Positions 1 to 7,562 of a stretch of DNA of 11,867 nucleotides are shown piece after piece. Each line of letters opens with the position of its first letter. The stretch's first letter is position 1. The notes under the pieces were generated by a model. The model worked only from the letters and a program-made list of their open reading frames with translations. It was not told the DNA's origin and did no database searches. This stretch comes from Chrysochromulina tobinii (taxonomy: Eukaryota > Haptophyta > Prymnesiales > Chrysochromulinaceae): positions 1-11,867 of the forward strand of contig JWZX01002164.1 of the NCBI GenBank assembly GCA_001275005.1, written 5' to 3'. The translations under genes and the position numbers were made by a program.

Positions 1-374
1 CAGTTGGGGCGGCTCGTACCACCCATGGACTTGGCGGGCATCATGATCGCTACCTAGCGCATGTTGGCCCTTGACCTCACATGGGCATCGTACTCTGAGC
101 TACTCTAGGAGGCCGATCAGACGCCATTCGGCCGCCGCGCAGGCTAATGGGCGCGCGCGCATGCTTCGTTTGACATCGGGCTGTCCTCACCTACCCTGGA
201 TACACGTTTGCCAGCCCTGCGAGCGCCCCGATCGCGCATCTGTGCGTGCCTTGTGGCATCTGTGTGCCCACGCCGTCCCGCACGCCATCCGCTGCTCAGG
301 CTCCTCAACGGAGTGTTTGCTGCCGCGGTTTGGTTGCTGCTACCGAGCACTATCGCTGCAGATCCGCGCTGCTT

Positions 375-388
375 TCTCTCTCTCTCTC
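375..388. repeat. (TC)7 microsatellite
   Basis: Seven perfect TC dinucleotides follow a GCTT lead-in. This is a short simple repeat with no evident function. Confidence 0.8.
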
Positions 389-538
389 ACGCTGCTCGTT
401 CGTCGATCTCGATTTCTACTCGTTCATGCTGGTGCGCTGGGAGGCTGCAGCCGCTCGACCTGCCGCGTGTTGCGGGCTAGTGGTCGTCGCGGTGGCCAGA
501 GCTGTTGAGAGCGCGTCGGACTGGGCACCAGCTGTGTG

Positions 539-597
539 TCTAGATGTAGGATCTAGCTTTGTCCTACACGCGCTAGCCGCTGTGTCTTACATCTAGA
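539..597. repeat. nested inverted repeats around TCTAGATGTA
   Basis: TCTAGATGTA (539-548) is matched by its exact reverse complement TACATCTAGA (588-597), giving 10-bp arms around a 39-base spacer. A second hairpin is nested inside: TGTAGGA (545-551) with TCCTACA (562-568) around a 10-base loop. The two hairpins overlap, so only one can form at a time. This could be a folded transcript end, a remnant of a small inverted-repeat element, or chance. Confidence 0.6.
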
Positions 598-680
598 ACG
601 TGCCAGCTATGTACTGTCATGTAGACGACGTAGACGAGCCCTGTGTGTGCCATCTGATGTCTGTCTACATTTAGAACGTG
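588..680 (+). repeat. direct repeat TACAT(C/T)TAGAACGTG
   Basis: TACATCTAGAACGTG (588-602) recurs as TACATTTAGAACGTG (666-680), with 14 of 15 bases identical and a 78-base offset. The first copy also forms the right arm of the 539-597 inverted repeat. The two copies suggest a decayed local tandem duplication. Confidence 0.6.
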
Positions 681-700
681 TGTCTCGTATGTTATAGCGA

Positions 701-711
701 TATATAATAAA
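701..711 (+). promoter_or_regulatory. AT-rich TATATAATAAA patch (possible polyA or TATA signal)
   Basis: An isolated AT-rich run in otherwise GC-rich DNA contains TATATAA followed by AATAAA (706-711). On the plus strand it could be a polyadenylation hexamer or a TATA element. No plus-strand gene that would use either is visible nearby, so its role is unknown. Confidence 0.25.
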
Positions 712-1026
712 TACAAAGACCTCACGTTACGTACAATCTCCCTCATCCGCTAGGTTCGGCGCCCATCACGGCGCCGCCTCGCGATTTCGACCTCGGTTGT
801 CCGACGGGCCGACGGGGGCGCTCGCTACGGCGTCCGCGCTGCATGCATTCGTAGACTCGCCCTCACGTGCGTCCCATCCTAAATTTTAGCACACAAGCAC
901 ACATAGAACACGTCCGGAAAATCGCGCCGGTGAGCGCAAATCTTATGAGCAGATGACAAACTCGCACACATATCGGGGGCACTGCGCAAGCGCAGCCATC
1001 GTTGATCGTTCCAGCACTCCAATAGC

Positions 1027-2067
1027 TCATCTCGCCCCTGTCGCCGCCTTCTTGTGCTGCTGGTGGATCCCCTCGAACTTGCCTTTGTTGGCCGCCACCG
1101 CGCGGCGTGCGATTTCTTCCAGGTACTCTATCCAGAGCGGATGCTGCGGGTCGATTGCGATGCCATCGTTCCACTCGAGGACGCTCTGCGGCAAGAGGAG
1201 CTCGCAGAGGTCATACTTCTTCCGCTTGCTCAGCAAGATCATGAAATCACGAAAGGGGTCCAGCTGTGTGCGCTGCAGAAAGTCGAGCTGTTGACAGCGC
1301 GCCTCAAAGTCTCGCAGCATCGGCTTGTAGCCAAGCTGCTGTGCAATGAGTGAGAAAAAGTTCTCGAGGTCGTTGTTGTTGAGAGACAGCTCGACGAGTG
1401 ATTTGTACTCGTCGGGGAACTGCTGCCGGAACTGCCGCCGCGCGGCGCCATTCTGCAGGAAGGCGATCAGGTTCTGGCTTGTAAACGGTCCAATCTTAGA
1501 GGCCAGAATCCCCACAAGCCCAGGTTCCGCACCCTGGTTCGACTCGTTGAGAAAGGGCAGGTACATCTGCTCGCCTGCCATTGAGTAGATGAGCAGCGCT
1601 TCGCAGAGCTCGATACGGTGGGAGCGCTCCACGTCGGTCAGATGGGGCATGTCCCAAGCAAGAAAGGCCAATCCCAGGATCGTGAGCACCGTGTGTTCGC
1701 GCCAGCAGTCAGGCTCTGCATCGAGAGCGTCGAGAAACTCCGGGCAGAGCATCACCCACGCCAGCGCCGCCTGCGAGAGCATGTCCGTCTTGCCCATGAG
1801 GCCCATGAGCACTGCTCGATACTTCTTCTCGTCCTTCTCGTTGCTTGCCACCCCAATCAGCTTCTTCACGACACGCAAGAGCCGCCCCTTTGAGAAACTC
1901 TCGGAACCTTCGTCGTCATCCGCCATGCTGCGGATGCCTTGCACGTTGTTCTTGTACTTATGAACCCAACACTGGAGAAACCAACGGCCGTCGCGGATGA
2001 TGACCTGGTCGCGGAGGTCCAAGGGCTGCCCGGAGGCACTCTTGTGGAAGGTGGCAAGGCTCCCATA
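1027..2067 (-). CDS. C-terminal ORF of minus-strand element, LENFFS-motif protein
   Basis: The frame is open from 2067 (just after a TGA at 2070-2068) to a TGA at 1029-1027. It has no ATG until 1926, so the conserved-looking stretch from 2067 to 1926, including DGRWFLQCW, is probably joined to the preceding frame rather than freshly initiated. The translation looks globular and mostly helical, with aromatic and Leu-rich blocks and little low complexity. Near residues 215-240, counted from codon 2022, it reads NNDLENFFS...GYKP. I liken this to the (Q/N)DxLENFFS...P motif I associate with the C-terminal part of P-element/THAP9-type transposases. That is from memory of the family and is not a verified match. 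No full DDE triad can be assigned. Function is otherwise unknown. A host protein of an uncharacterised algal family is the main alternative. Confidence 0.6.
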   Translation of the reverse strand, partial: YGSLATFHKSASGQPLDLRDQVIIRDGRWFLQCWVHKYKNNVQGIRSMADDDEGSESFSKGRLLRVVKKLIGVASNEKDEKKYRAVLMGLMGKTDMLSQAALAWVMLCPEFLDALDAEPDCWREHTVLTILGLAFLAWDMPHLTDVERSHRIELCEALLIYSMAGEQMYLPFLNESNQGAEPGLVGILASKIGPFTSQNLIAFLQNGAARRQFRQQFPDEYKSLVELSLNNNDLENFFSLIAQQLGYKPMLRDFEARCQQLDFLQRTQLDPFRDFMILLSKRKKYDLCELLLPQSVLEWNDGIAIDPQHPLWIEYLEEIARRAVAANKGKFEGIHQQHKKAATGAR

Positions 2068-3070
2068 TCATCCTATCCATCAGAGCAACGCGCAGCTCGT
2101 TGAGCATATCTTTGACGGTCACTTCGGCTGCGTCCACGGCAAGTCGCATGCGTCGCTCTTCCAGGAGCACCGAGGAGCTCACGTAGCCCAGGTAAGGGCG
2201 AGGCGGTGGCGGAGCATCTTTGTCAGGCGGTGGCGGAGCATCTTCGTCGGCTGCCTCGATGCCACTCGAAAGCAACGCAGAAGCGAGCCCCTCCACTCCT
2301 AATCTGGTGGGCGTCTTCGGCATCGGCTGCAACAGCGAGTCTCGCAGCATCTCGTCGATGCTCGGCGCGGTGGCATCGGTTTTTTTCATCTTCTTTGCCA
2401 GCGGTCGATCGTGCCGCTCGGGGCGCATGTCGCGAAGCCGCTGAAACAGGCGCCGATGAGCTGGGCACCTGATCGTGCGTGCAGTGAATGTCGCACCTCG
2501 CGCCGCGTCCCACTGTGGGTCACCCGACGTGCCGGTAATGGCTGCTCGATCCACACGTTGCTTGAATGCAGCAGCTCTTTGGACGACCGGGTGAAGCGCC
2601 GCGCCAGAGCGCTCTGGAGCATCCCTTTGCACATTCTTGAACGAGCCGTCGGGACAAGCTTCCCAGTGCTCGACCGCCTCGGGAACGAGCACCTGCTGCT
2701 GCCCATGCATGTCGAATGGCCCCACCGGGCGCATATACCATGGTAAACTGCGGCGGTTATCTTTAATCAGTGGCGCGAGAAACGGAAGCGCGGTGCGTTG
2801 GTAATTGGCCGGTGCCGTGACGCGCGCCATCAAAGCAGCCATCAAAGCATCCTGATCCCAACCAGAACTCGGATGCACCGAAAGAGTTTGGTCGTGCTCT
2901 TCCTCCGCCTTGAGCCACTCTTGTTCCAAGGGCCAAGACTTGCGCTCTCTCTCCAGTTGCTCCATCTGCTGTAGCGCCATCTGCCTGAGATCCTCTTCGT
3001 CGTCCATGGCTGTCGGTGCAGCCCGCGCCAAACCGCCATCAGCAGCACCCATCACCTGACGCCTCGCCAT
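1958..3070 (-). CDS. middle ORF of minus-strand element, hypothetical protein
   Basis: A 370-residue frame has an ATG at 3070, 25 bases after the stop of the upstream 1321-residue ORF; the frame itself is open from 3151. Residues 20-60 form a charged Gln/Glu-rich helix, likely a short coiled coil. The middle is basic, with CPAHRRLFQRLRD and a KKMKK patch. Residues near 275-290 hold a duplicated DxDAPPPP unit encoded by two 24-bp repeats. The last 35 residues, in the zone overlapping the next frame, look unnatural (Pro/Arg-rich). The alternative frame there reads GSLATFHKSASGQPL, which is more protein-like. I infer the true product switches frame near 2065. I recognise no known domain, and it most likely forms one functional unit with its neighbours. 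Confidence 0.5.
   Translation of the reverse strand: MARRQVMGAADGGLARAAPTAMDDEEDLRQMALQQMEQLERERKSWPLEQEWLKAEEEHDQTLSVHPSSGWDQDALMAALMARVTAPANYQRTALPFLAPLIKDNRRSLPWYMRPVGPFDMHGQQQVLVPEAVEHWEACPDGSFKNVQRDAPERSGAALHPVVQRAAAFKQRVDRAAITGTSGDPQWDAARGATFTARTIRCPAHRRLFQRLRDMRPERHDRPLAKKMKKTDATAPSIDEMLRDSLLQPMPKTPTRLGVEGLASALLSSGIEAADEDAPPPPDKDAPPPPRPYLGYVSSSVLLEERRMRLAVDAAEVTVKDMLNELRVALMDRMIWEPCHLPQECLRAALGPPRPGHHPRRPLVSPVLGS
2201..2248 (-). repeat. two 24-bp tandem repeats encoding DAPPPPDK units
   Basis: The 24-base unit AGGCGGTGGCGGAGCATCTT(T/C)GTC is present twice, at 2201-2224 and 2225-2248, differing by one base. It lies in frame within the middle ORF and encodes an Asp-Ala-tetraproline unit twice, a likely flexible linker made by recent slippage or unequal exchange. 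Confidence 0.85.
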
Positions 3071-3095
3071 CGTCTGGTGAATCCAGCCGTATAAA

Positions 3096-6000
3096 TTAGG
3101 TGAGTGGCGGGCGGCGATAGGATTCTTGTATTTTGACCCAGGCGTCGAAAATCATCTGCTTCATGGCCGCCTTCGAGACCGTCGTAGTTGCAGAGCTTTG
3201 TTCCAACCTCGACATGATTGATGCTTCCCGACGCACCTGCCAATTGCGAGTCGCCTGGTTGCACTCGAGCGCCACCTCGCGAGATGAGCATGGCAAGCTG
3301 CCCTGGTCTCCAATCATTTTTGGTCGCACCGAACTGCGCACTGATGCTTTAAGCTCTCTGATCAAGTTGGTGAGAGCGCCATCGGCTTTCTCGAAGAGCA
3401 CGTTGAGCATACCGTCCGAGCCGCGCTTGATTTCAGAGAGCACGTACTCCACAAGCTCGTTCAGCGTATCCGAATCCATCGTAGAAGAAACGGCGAAGCG
3501 CGCGATGTTGATCGAGAAGCGATGCGAGAGATCCGCAATGTTGAATGCCAGCACCTTAGAAGCGGCTGTTCGGCACGATGTAAAGTACTCCAGCAGCTGC
3601 GTCTTTACCTGCAAGGCCAACCTCACGAGGTCTCCCCCCTGGAGCGGTCCCTCGGGTTGGGCTTCGGGCGGTGGCGGAGGCACTCGAGCAGCTTCATCTT
3701 GCGCATACGAAGCCAGAGCGTTCTCGATGCAAGTATGTGTAAAGCTCTTGCAGACTGCATCAATGTGCCGCTCCATGCCATGCTTTGGTTGCATTCTGAG
3801 TACTACTCTCGGAAAGTCCGACTTTGCGGTGACGCCTTCACCGCCAATCTTGCCTGCCGCAGGCTCAATGCTGGTTGCTTCATCACCGATCTCGGCATCA
3901 TCTGCATCATGCTGCTTGTTCTCATCTCCATCGGTCTCTGGATGATCGATGTCGAGCAGGTCATCATCCTGCGGCACTTTGAAGCCAGCGCGCCGAGCGG
4001 TAGCAATTACGCTGAGAGTCCGGGCGAGTTTGTACTCAGCCCGTTCCATTGCTTCGGAGAGCTGATCCATCTCATTAGTCTGCTTTGCATTGTAAGCAAA
4101 CACAGCCCCGACAAGCTGCGAGGGAGGACTATCAGCGATCAACGGCTCCGTAGCAATTACCGTAGCAACGGGGGCCTCGGCCTGTTTATCGGCCTGTCGC
4201 CCGGCCGTCTGCTGCAGCTGGTCCACGGCAGTCTTGGCGATGCCCTCATCAATCTCGCCTAGCGCAACGCCCTCTGCGATGGCATAGAGCTGCTCCAGCT
4301 GCTCGCGGAGATTGGACAGGTGGCTGAAGAGCGCCGCGGCTAACGCCGGCTTGCTGGTCGCCTTGGCGAGCTTGCCCTTGTAGATGCCGAGGTCTCTTCG
4401 AGCAGCGAGCTCCTCGTACAGAGCGTCTTTGGTTAGGTCCTTGGCTTCGGCCATTTGAGGCATTGTCATCTCAGCAAACGGTACGAGGTCAAGGGTGCCG
4501 TCGCCGCTGCTCCCCAGGTCGCCTGTGACCAGACAGTCCAGATCGACCACGTCGGCATCCTCGATCCCAGGGTAATGGATGCTGTACCAGAAGCCGTCGC
4601 CATCGTCGTCTGCGCACAGCTGAGCCACGCCCGTGACCGGCTCCTCGTCGGCTTTCTCTTCGTCTTCGTCTTCGTCACCAAACGTGCGCCGAATGAGGCG
4701 ACCAGAGAGGCGCTGAGCATGCTTCCGATCCACCGTGTCACTCGCTGGCAGAGACTTGTCGCGCAGCGCATCTTCGACAGCAGCGATCGACGAGATCGTC
4801 AGCATTGGACCTTCTGGGCTGGCTGCCTTCTTCTGAGCCTTTTTCTTTGCCGCCTTCTTCTGAGCGCCTGCAAGCTCCTTTCCGAGCATCGTGCGTTGTC
4901 GATTGCGCTCGTTGCGCTTGTCATACCGTGTCTTGCGAGACTCGTATGCACGCTTGGCTACACAAACTGCGGCGCGTAGGGGGCGGACACCGCAGCACAG
5001 CTCATCGAGTGCAGCCTGCATCGCACCGCGGTCGATCCCGCCGAGGATGATCGAGTCCAAGGGCTGCAGCAGCCTACGCTGCTTGTCCTCGAGCGGCTTC
5101 GGATCCTGTTTCCCAATTGCCGAGAGGTCGACATCGCCACTAATCGTGTAATGCCCATCGGTCGAGGTCATCAGGCGCTTATCAAAGTCAGTCTCGTCCC
5201 ACCCTAAGGCAATGTGGAACAAGAGCGTCTCACAGGCCACCTCACCCCTTCGTCGGTTGAGCTCGACTGTCGCTGGTGCGCCCGAGGCATTGCCCGACAC
5301 GAGCGCAGCTGTCTTACCTAGTTCGGCCTGTAGACCACCAGATTCTAGCTTCCAATCTTCATTTGTGGGCGCCGTGACGACGCCACTGGCTGCTGGCGTG
5401 GCTCCTCCATCACTCATTTTGAGCTGGTCCGAGACCGATGGATCAAGCGACGGATCCACCTTTGACAGCTTGAGAGAAGCCGGGCTGACTTCATCACCGT
5501 CAGCTTGTAGTTCCCGCTTTCTGCTGCCCTCGAAGGCCGCTGAAAGATCAGCACAGCAGACAGGAGTGTCGCTGGAAACAGCGGCACCTGGCGCATCTGA
5601 GACCGATGAGTTGAGCACGGATGAGCCCATGCGACTGAAGGGCTCCACCCTGAACGGCTTGCGAGACACCGCACTGACTTCGTCATCATCAGCTCGTCGC
5701 TTTCTCCCGCCCTCCATGGCCGTGTCCTCAATAGCCGCTGACAGATCAGCACTGCCGACACGCGCCGCCGTCTCAGCCGCCGCCGACATCACAGTCTGCT
5801 GTTGCTGACTCTCGACGCGTGGCTCCTCCACAGCTGCTGCACGCACCGCTCGTTGAAAAGCCACGAATGCACGAATATTTGGTTGGTTGACTCGTCCGAG
5901 ACGAACTGCAGCGCCTTCACCGAGAGATCGCCTTGCGTGATCCCGGAGCGTGCGTGCGGTAGGGATGGGCAGCCCCATCAGCTCTCGCTTGCGGAGATCA

Positions 6001-7061
6001 CCACACAGGATCTTCATGCAGCGTGCAGGACTTGACTGTGCCTCAGCAAACGCGAGCCAGTCTTTGACATTGAGAGAGAACCGTCGAGTCTCCGGCACAT
6101 ATTGCTCGAAGCAATGCATGGCATCGCCCATGAACCGAGAGAAGATGCATGTTGGCGCGATGTCTCCGCGCACGACGTTGGCCGCATAGAGCATTGGGAC
6201 ATCGTCTTGGCCTGCAGCGTGCAGAATGGCCGCTGCCTCGTCAAAGAGCTGCAGCCGCTCACGCAGCTCGTTGGCCGCGGCCTCCACATCGTCGAACATC
6301 TCCCGAGCCTCCTGCAACGCGCCCTCGAGCAAGTCATTGAGCCGCTTCTGACTCACAGCGTCGGCCTTCCACTTCCGATATTGCTCGGTCTTGCGGTTGA
6401 GCTCTTTCACAGCATCGCTGAGTGCCTCCGCTCGCCGCTTTGCTGCCTGGAGGAGCGCCGGCGGCTTGAGGCGCTCGAGGTTCACATGCTTGAGCGTGCC
6501 AATGCCCGAGCCCATGCCGACTTTGCGCTTGCCCCCCGTGGTGAGGCACTTGCTCACCGTGAGTCCCGCACCTACATCTGGCAAGTCGGTGTGGCTGCTG
6601 CTCGTCTCTGCGCTCTCTCCCTCAACAGACCCCTGCAGCGCGCTGCCGCCGCTGTCACCGGACTGCGCAATCTCGTACATTTGTACGGCCTCCTCATCGA
6701 TCATCATGATTGTACAGCCTCGCGAGATCAGAGATTCTGCGAGCATCGGCACGGCTTCATCCACAAGCGATGAAGCTTTATCCTCTGCGCTTGTACCAGC
6801 GCGAGCAAGAGCTGGCTTCGGCGCCCATGCCGCCCGCACGCCGAGATGTCTGCCTGCCTCCGTGTGCACTCTCCGGACATCGTTCAGCTTCCGTTTGCAA
6901 GCCTTGTGGCAGAATTCAGAGCTGCGATTTGCCGCGGGAGCTATCTCGTGCGCCTCAAGGACAGTGTCCGGTGGCATCACAGATCCGTCCTCAAAGGCGG
7001 CTTTGGTACGATCACTCGCCGACCGTATGGACTGGGGGCACAGCCAGCATTGCCAGCGCAT
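3096..7061 (-). CDS. large zinc-finger/coiled-coil protein with Tudor-like and SAP-like segments
   Basis: This is the longest frame in the window: 1321 residues from the first ATG (7061), though the frame is open from 7160 after an in-frame TAA. In order, numbered from that ATG: a C5-x2-C8-x42-C51-H52-x2-C55 zinc-binding pattern; a Ser/Gly-rich linker; a coiled coil at about 198-280; disordered Ser/Asp-rich sequence to about 600; a Lys-rich NLS-like stretch at 735-745; a Tudor/SH3-like segment at about 787-845 (GRLIRRTF, acidic insert, FWYSIHYPGIEDADVVDLD); a SAP-like helix pair at about 876-915 (LTKDALYEEL...KLAKATSKPALAAAL); and a helical C-terminus. I infer a nuclear DNA- or chromatin-binding protein. 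No nuclease, polymerase or integrase signature is evident. It lies just upstream of two further same-strand frames, suggesting one transcript or one broken gene. The coding call is strong because the frame is very long; the function is unknown. Confidence 0.75.
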   Translation of the reverse strand: MRWQCWLCPQSIRSASDRTKAAFEDGSVMPPDTVLEAHEIAPAANRSSEFCHKACKRKLNDVRRVHTEAGRHLGVRAAWAPKPALARAGTSAEDKASSLVDEAVPMLAESLISRGCTIMMIDEEAVQMYEIAQSGDSGGSALQGSVEGESAETSSSHTDLPDVGAGLTVSKCLTTGGKRKVGMGSGIGTLKHVNLERLKPPALLQAAKRRAEALSDAVKELNRKTEQYRKWKADAVSQKRLNDLLEGALQEAREMFDDVEAAANELRERLQLFDEAAAILHAAGQDDVPMLYAANVVRGDIAPTCIFSRFMGDAMHCFEQYVPETRRFSLNVKDWLAFAEAQSSPARCMKILCGDLRKRELMGLPIPTARTLRDHARRSLGEGAAVRLGRVNQPNIRAFVAFQRAVRAAAVEEPRVESQQQQTVMSAAAETAARVGSADLSAAIEDTAMEGGRKRRADDDEVSAVSRKPFRVEPFSRMGSSVLNSSVSDAPGAAVSSDTPVCCADLSAAFEGSRKRELQADGDEVSPASLKLSKVDPSLDPSVSDQLKMSDGGATPAASGVVTAPTNEDWKLESGGLQAELGKTAALVSGNASGAPATVELNRRRGEVACETLLFHIALGWDETDFDKRLMTSTDGHYTISGDVDLSAIGKQDPKPLEDKQRRLLQPLDSIILGGIDRGAMQAALDELCCGVRPLRAAVCVAKRAYESRKTRYDKRNERNRQRTMLGKELAGAQKKAAKKKAQKKAASPEGPMLTISSIAAVEDALRDKSLPASDTVDRKHAQRLSGRLIRRTFGDEDEDEEKADEEPVTGVAQLCADDDGDGFWYSIHYPGIEDADVVDLDCLVTGDLGSSGDGTLDLVPFAEMTMPQMAEAKDLTKDALYEELAARRDLGIYKGKLAKATSKPALAAALFSHLSNLREQLEQLYAIAEGVALGEIDEGIAKTAVDQLQQTAGRQADKQAEAPVATVIATEPLIADSPPSQLVGAVFAYNAKQTNEMDQLSEAMERAEYKLARTLSVIATARRAGFKVPQDDDLLDIDHPETDGDENKQHDADDAEIGDEATSIEPAAGKIGGEGVTAKSDFPRVVLRMQPKHGMERHIDAVCKSFTHTCIENALASYAQDEAARVPPPPPEAQPEGPLQGGDLVRLALQVKTQLLEYFTSCRTAASKVLAFNIADLSHRFSINIARFAVSSTMDSDTLNELVEYVLSEIKRGSDGMLNVLFEKADGALTNLIRELKASVRSSVRPKMIGDQGSLPCSSREVALECNQATRNWQVRREASIMSRLEQSSATTTVSKAAMKQMIFDAWVKIQESYRRPPLT

Positions 7062-7562
7062 TGAACGTGCCCTCAGGCGTGCGCGGCGTGTCCGCGCGAG
7101 TCGCGCGAGCAAGCAGAGACGCCTCGACGGCGCCAACAGCAACGCGATCTCCTTTTCAGGTTACAAAATGAAAACATTTGCATGCCCGGTCGTGATTTTT
7201 AGTTTCGTAGTACCGGGAGGTGGTCCCTCGGCATTGTGACTCAAAACCGGGCCCTCCGAGGTTCCGGAGGCACGTCGAGGCTCGATACAACGCGCTTCGA
7301 CCCTCTCTTTCGACCGGTCTCCACTGTGCTTGATCACGACCAAGACTCTATTGAGAAATGCGAGCGCTTGACGAGAAGTCTTGAGACCTTCCCAGAGACC
7401 CGTACCGGGTATCAACGCGATTGATCGAAGCATCACCGAGAATGAATTGTTCAATACGTCGGCGGCCAGATAGGATGCACATGCATTGTCTCTTTTTGAG
7501 CATGAAGACTTCTCCGTTATCACCGTTACTTTTATGAACCTCGTATCACACTCTCGTCAATT
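7062..7562. other. divergent intergenic region / 5' leaders
   Basis: This spacer lies between the minus-strand large ORF and the plus-strand IQ-protein ORF, so it should hold both promoters. I see no clear TATAAA on either strand. A minus-strand frame is open from 7523 to a TAA at 7163-7161 (first ATG 7433). It is in the same phase as the large ORF, separated from it only by that stop, and may be an upstream exon, a uORF or noise. GGTCGTGAT (7188-7196) and ATCACGACC (7333-7341) form a weak 9-bp inverted pair. Confidence 0.5.

Larger units (their letters stand above)
1..1026. other. non-coding flank, no supported gene
   Basis: I find no convincing gene in this kilobase. The open frames are short, overlap one another on both strands, and translate to Arg/Ser/Cys-rich sequence typical of GC-rich shadow frames. 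What can be seen is a short TC microsatellite, nested inverted repeats near 539-597, a repeated 15-mer and an AT-rich patch near 700. The stretch directly left of 1027 would be the 3' flank of the minus-strand locus; I see no AATAAA on the minus strand there. Confidence 0.6.

Noticed and set aside
71-596. Overlapping plus-strand frames of 90-145 codons
   Set aside because: They overlap each other, are Arg/Ser/Cys-rich, and show no domain or repeat pattern; typical open frames of GC-rich non-coding DNA.
3133-4262. Plus-strand frames of 246 and 270 codons opposite the large ORF
   Set aside because: They are antisense shadows of the 1321-residue ORF; the minus-strand frame carries the ordered domains.
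5212-7239. Plus-strand frames of 198, 223 and 282 codons
   Set aside because: Antisense to the same large ORF, with Ser/Ala/Arg-rich translations and no motifs.
7188-7341. GGTCGTGAT / ATCACGACC as terminal inverted repeats of an element
   Set aside because: Only 9 bp, both copies lie on the same side of the minus-strand locus, and no matching end is seen left of 1027.
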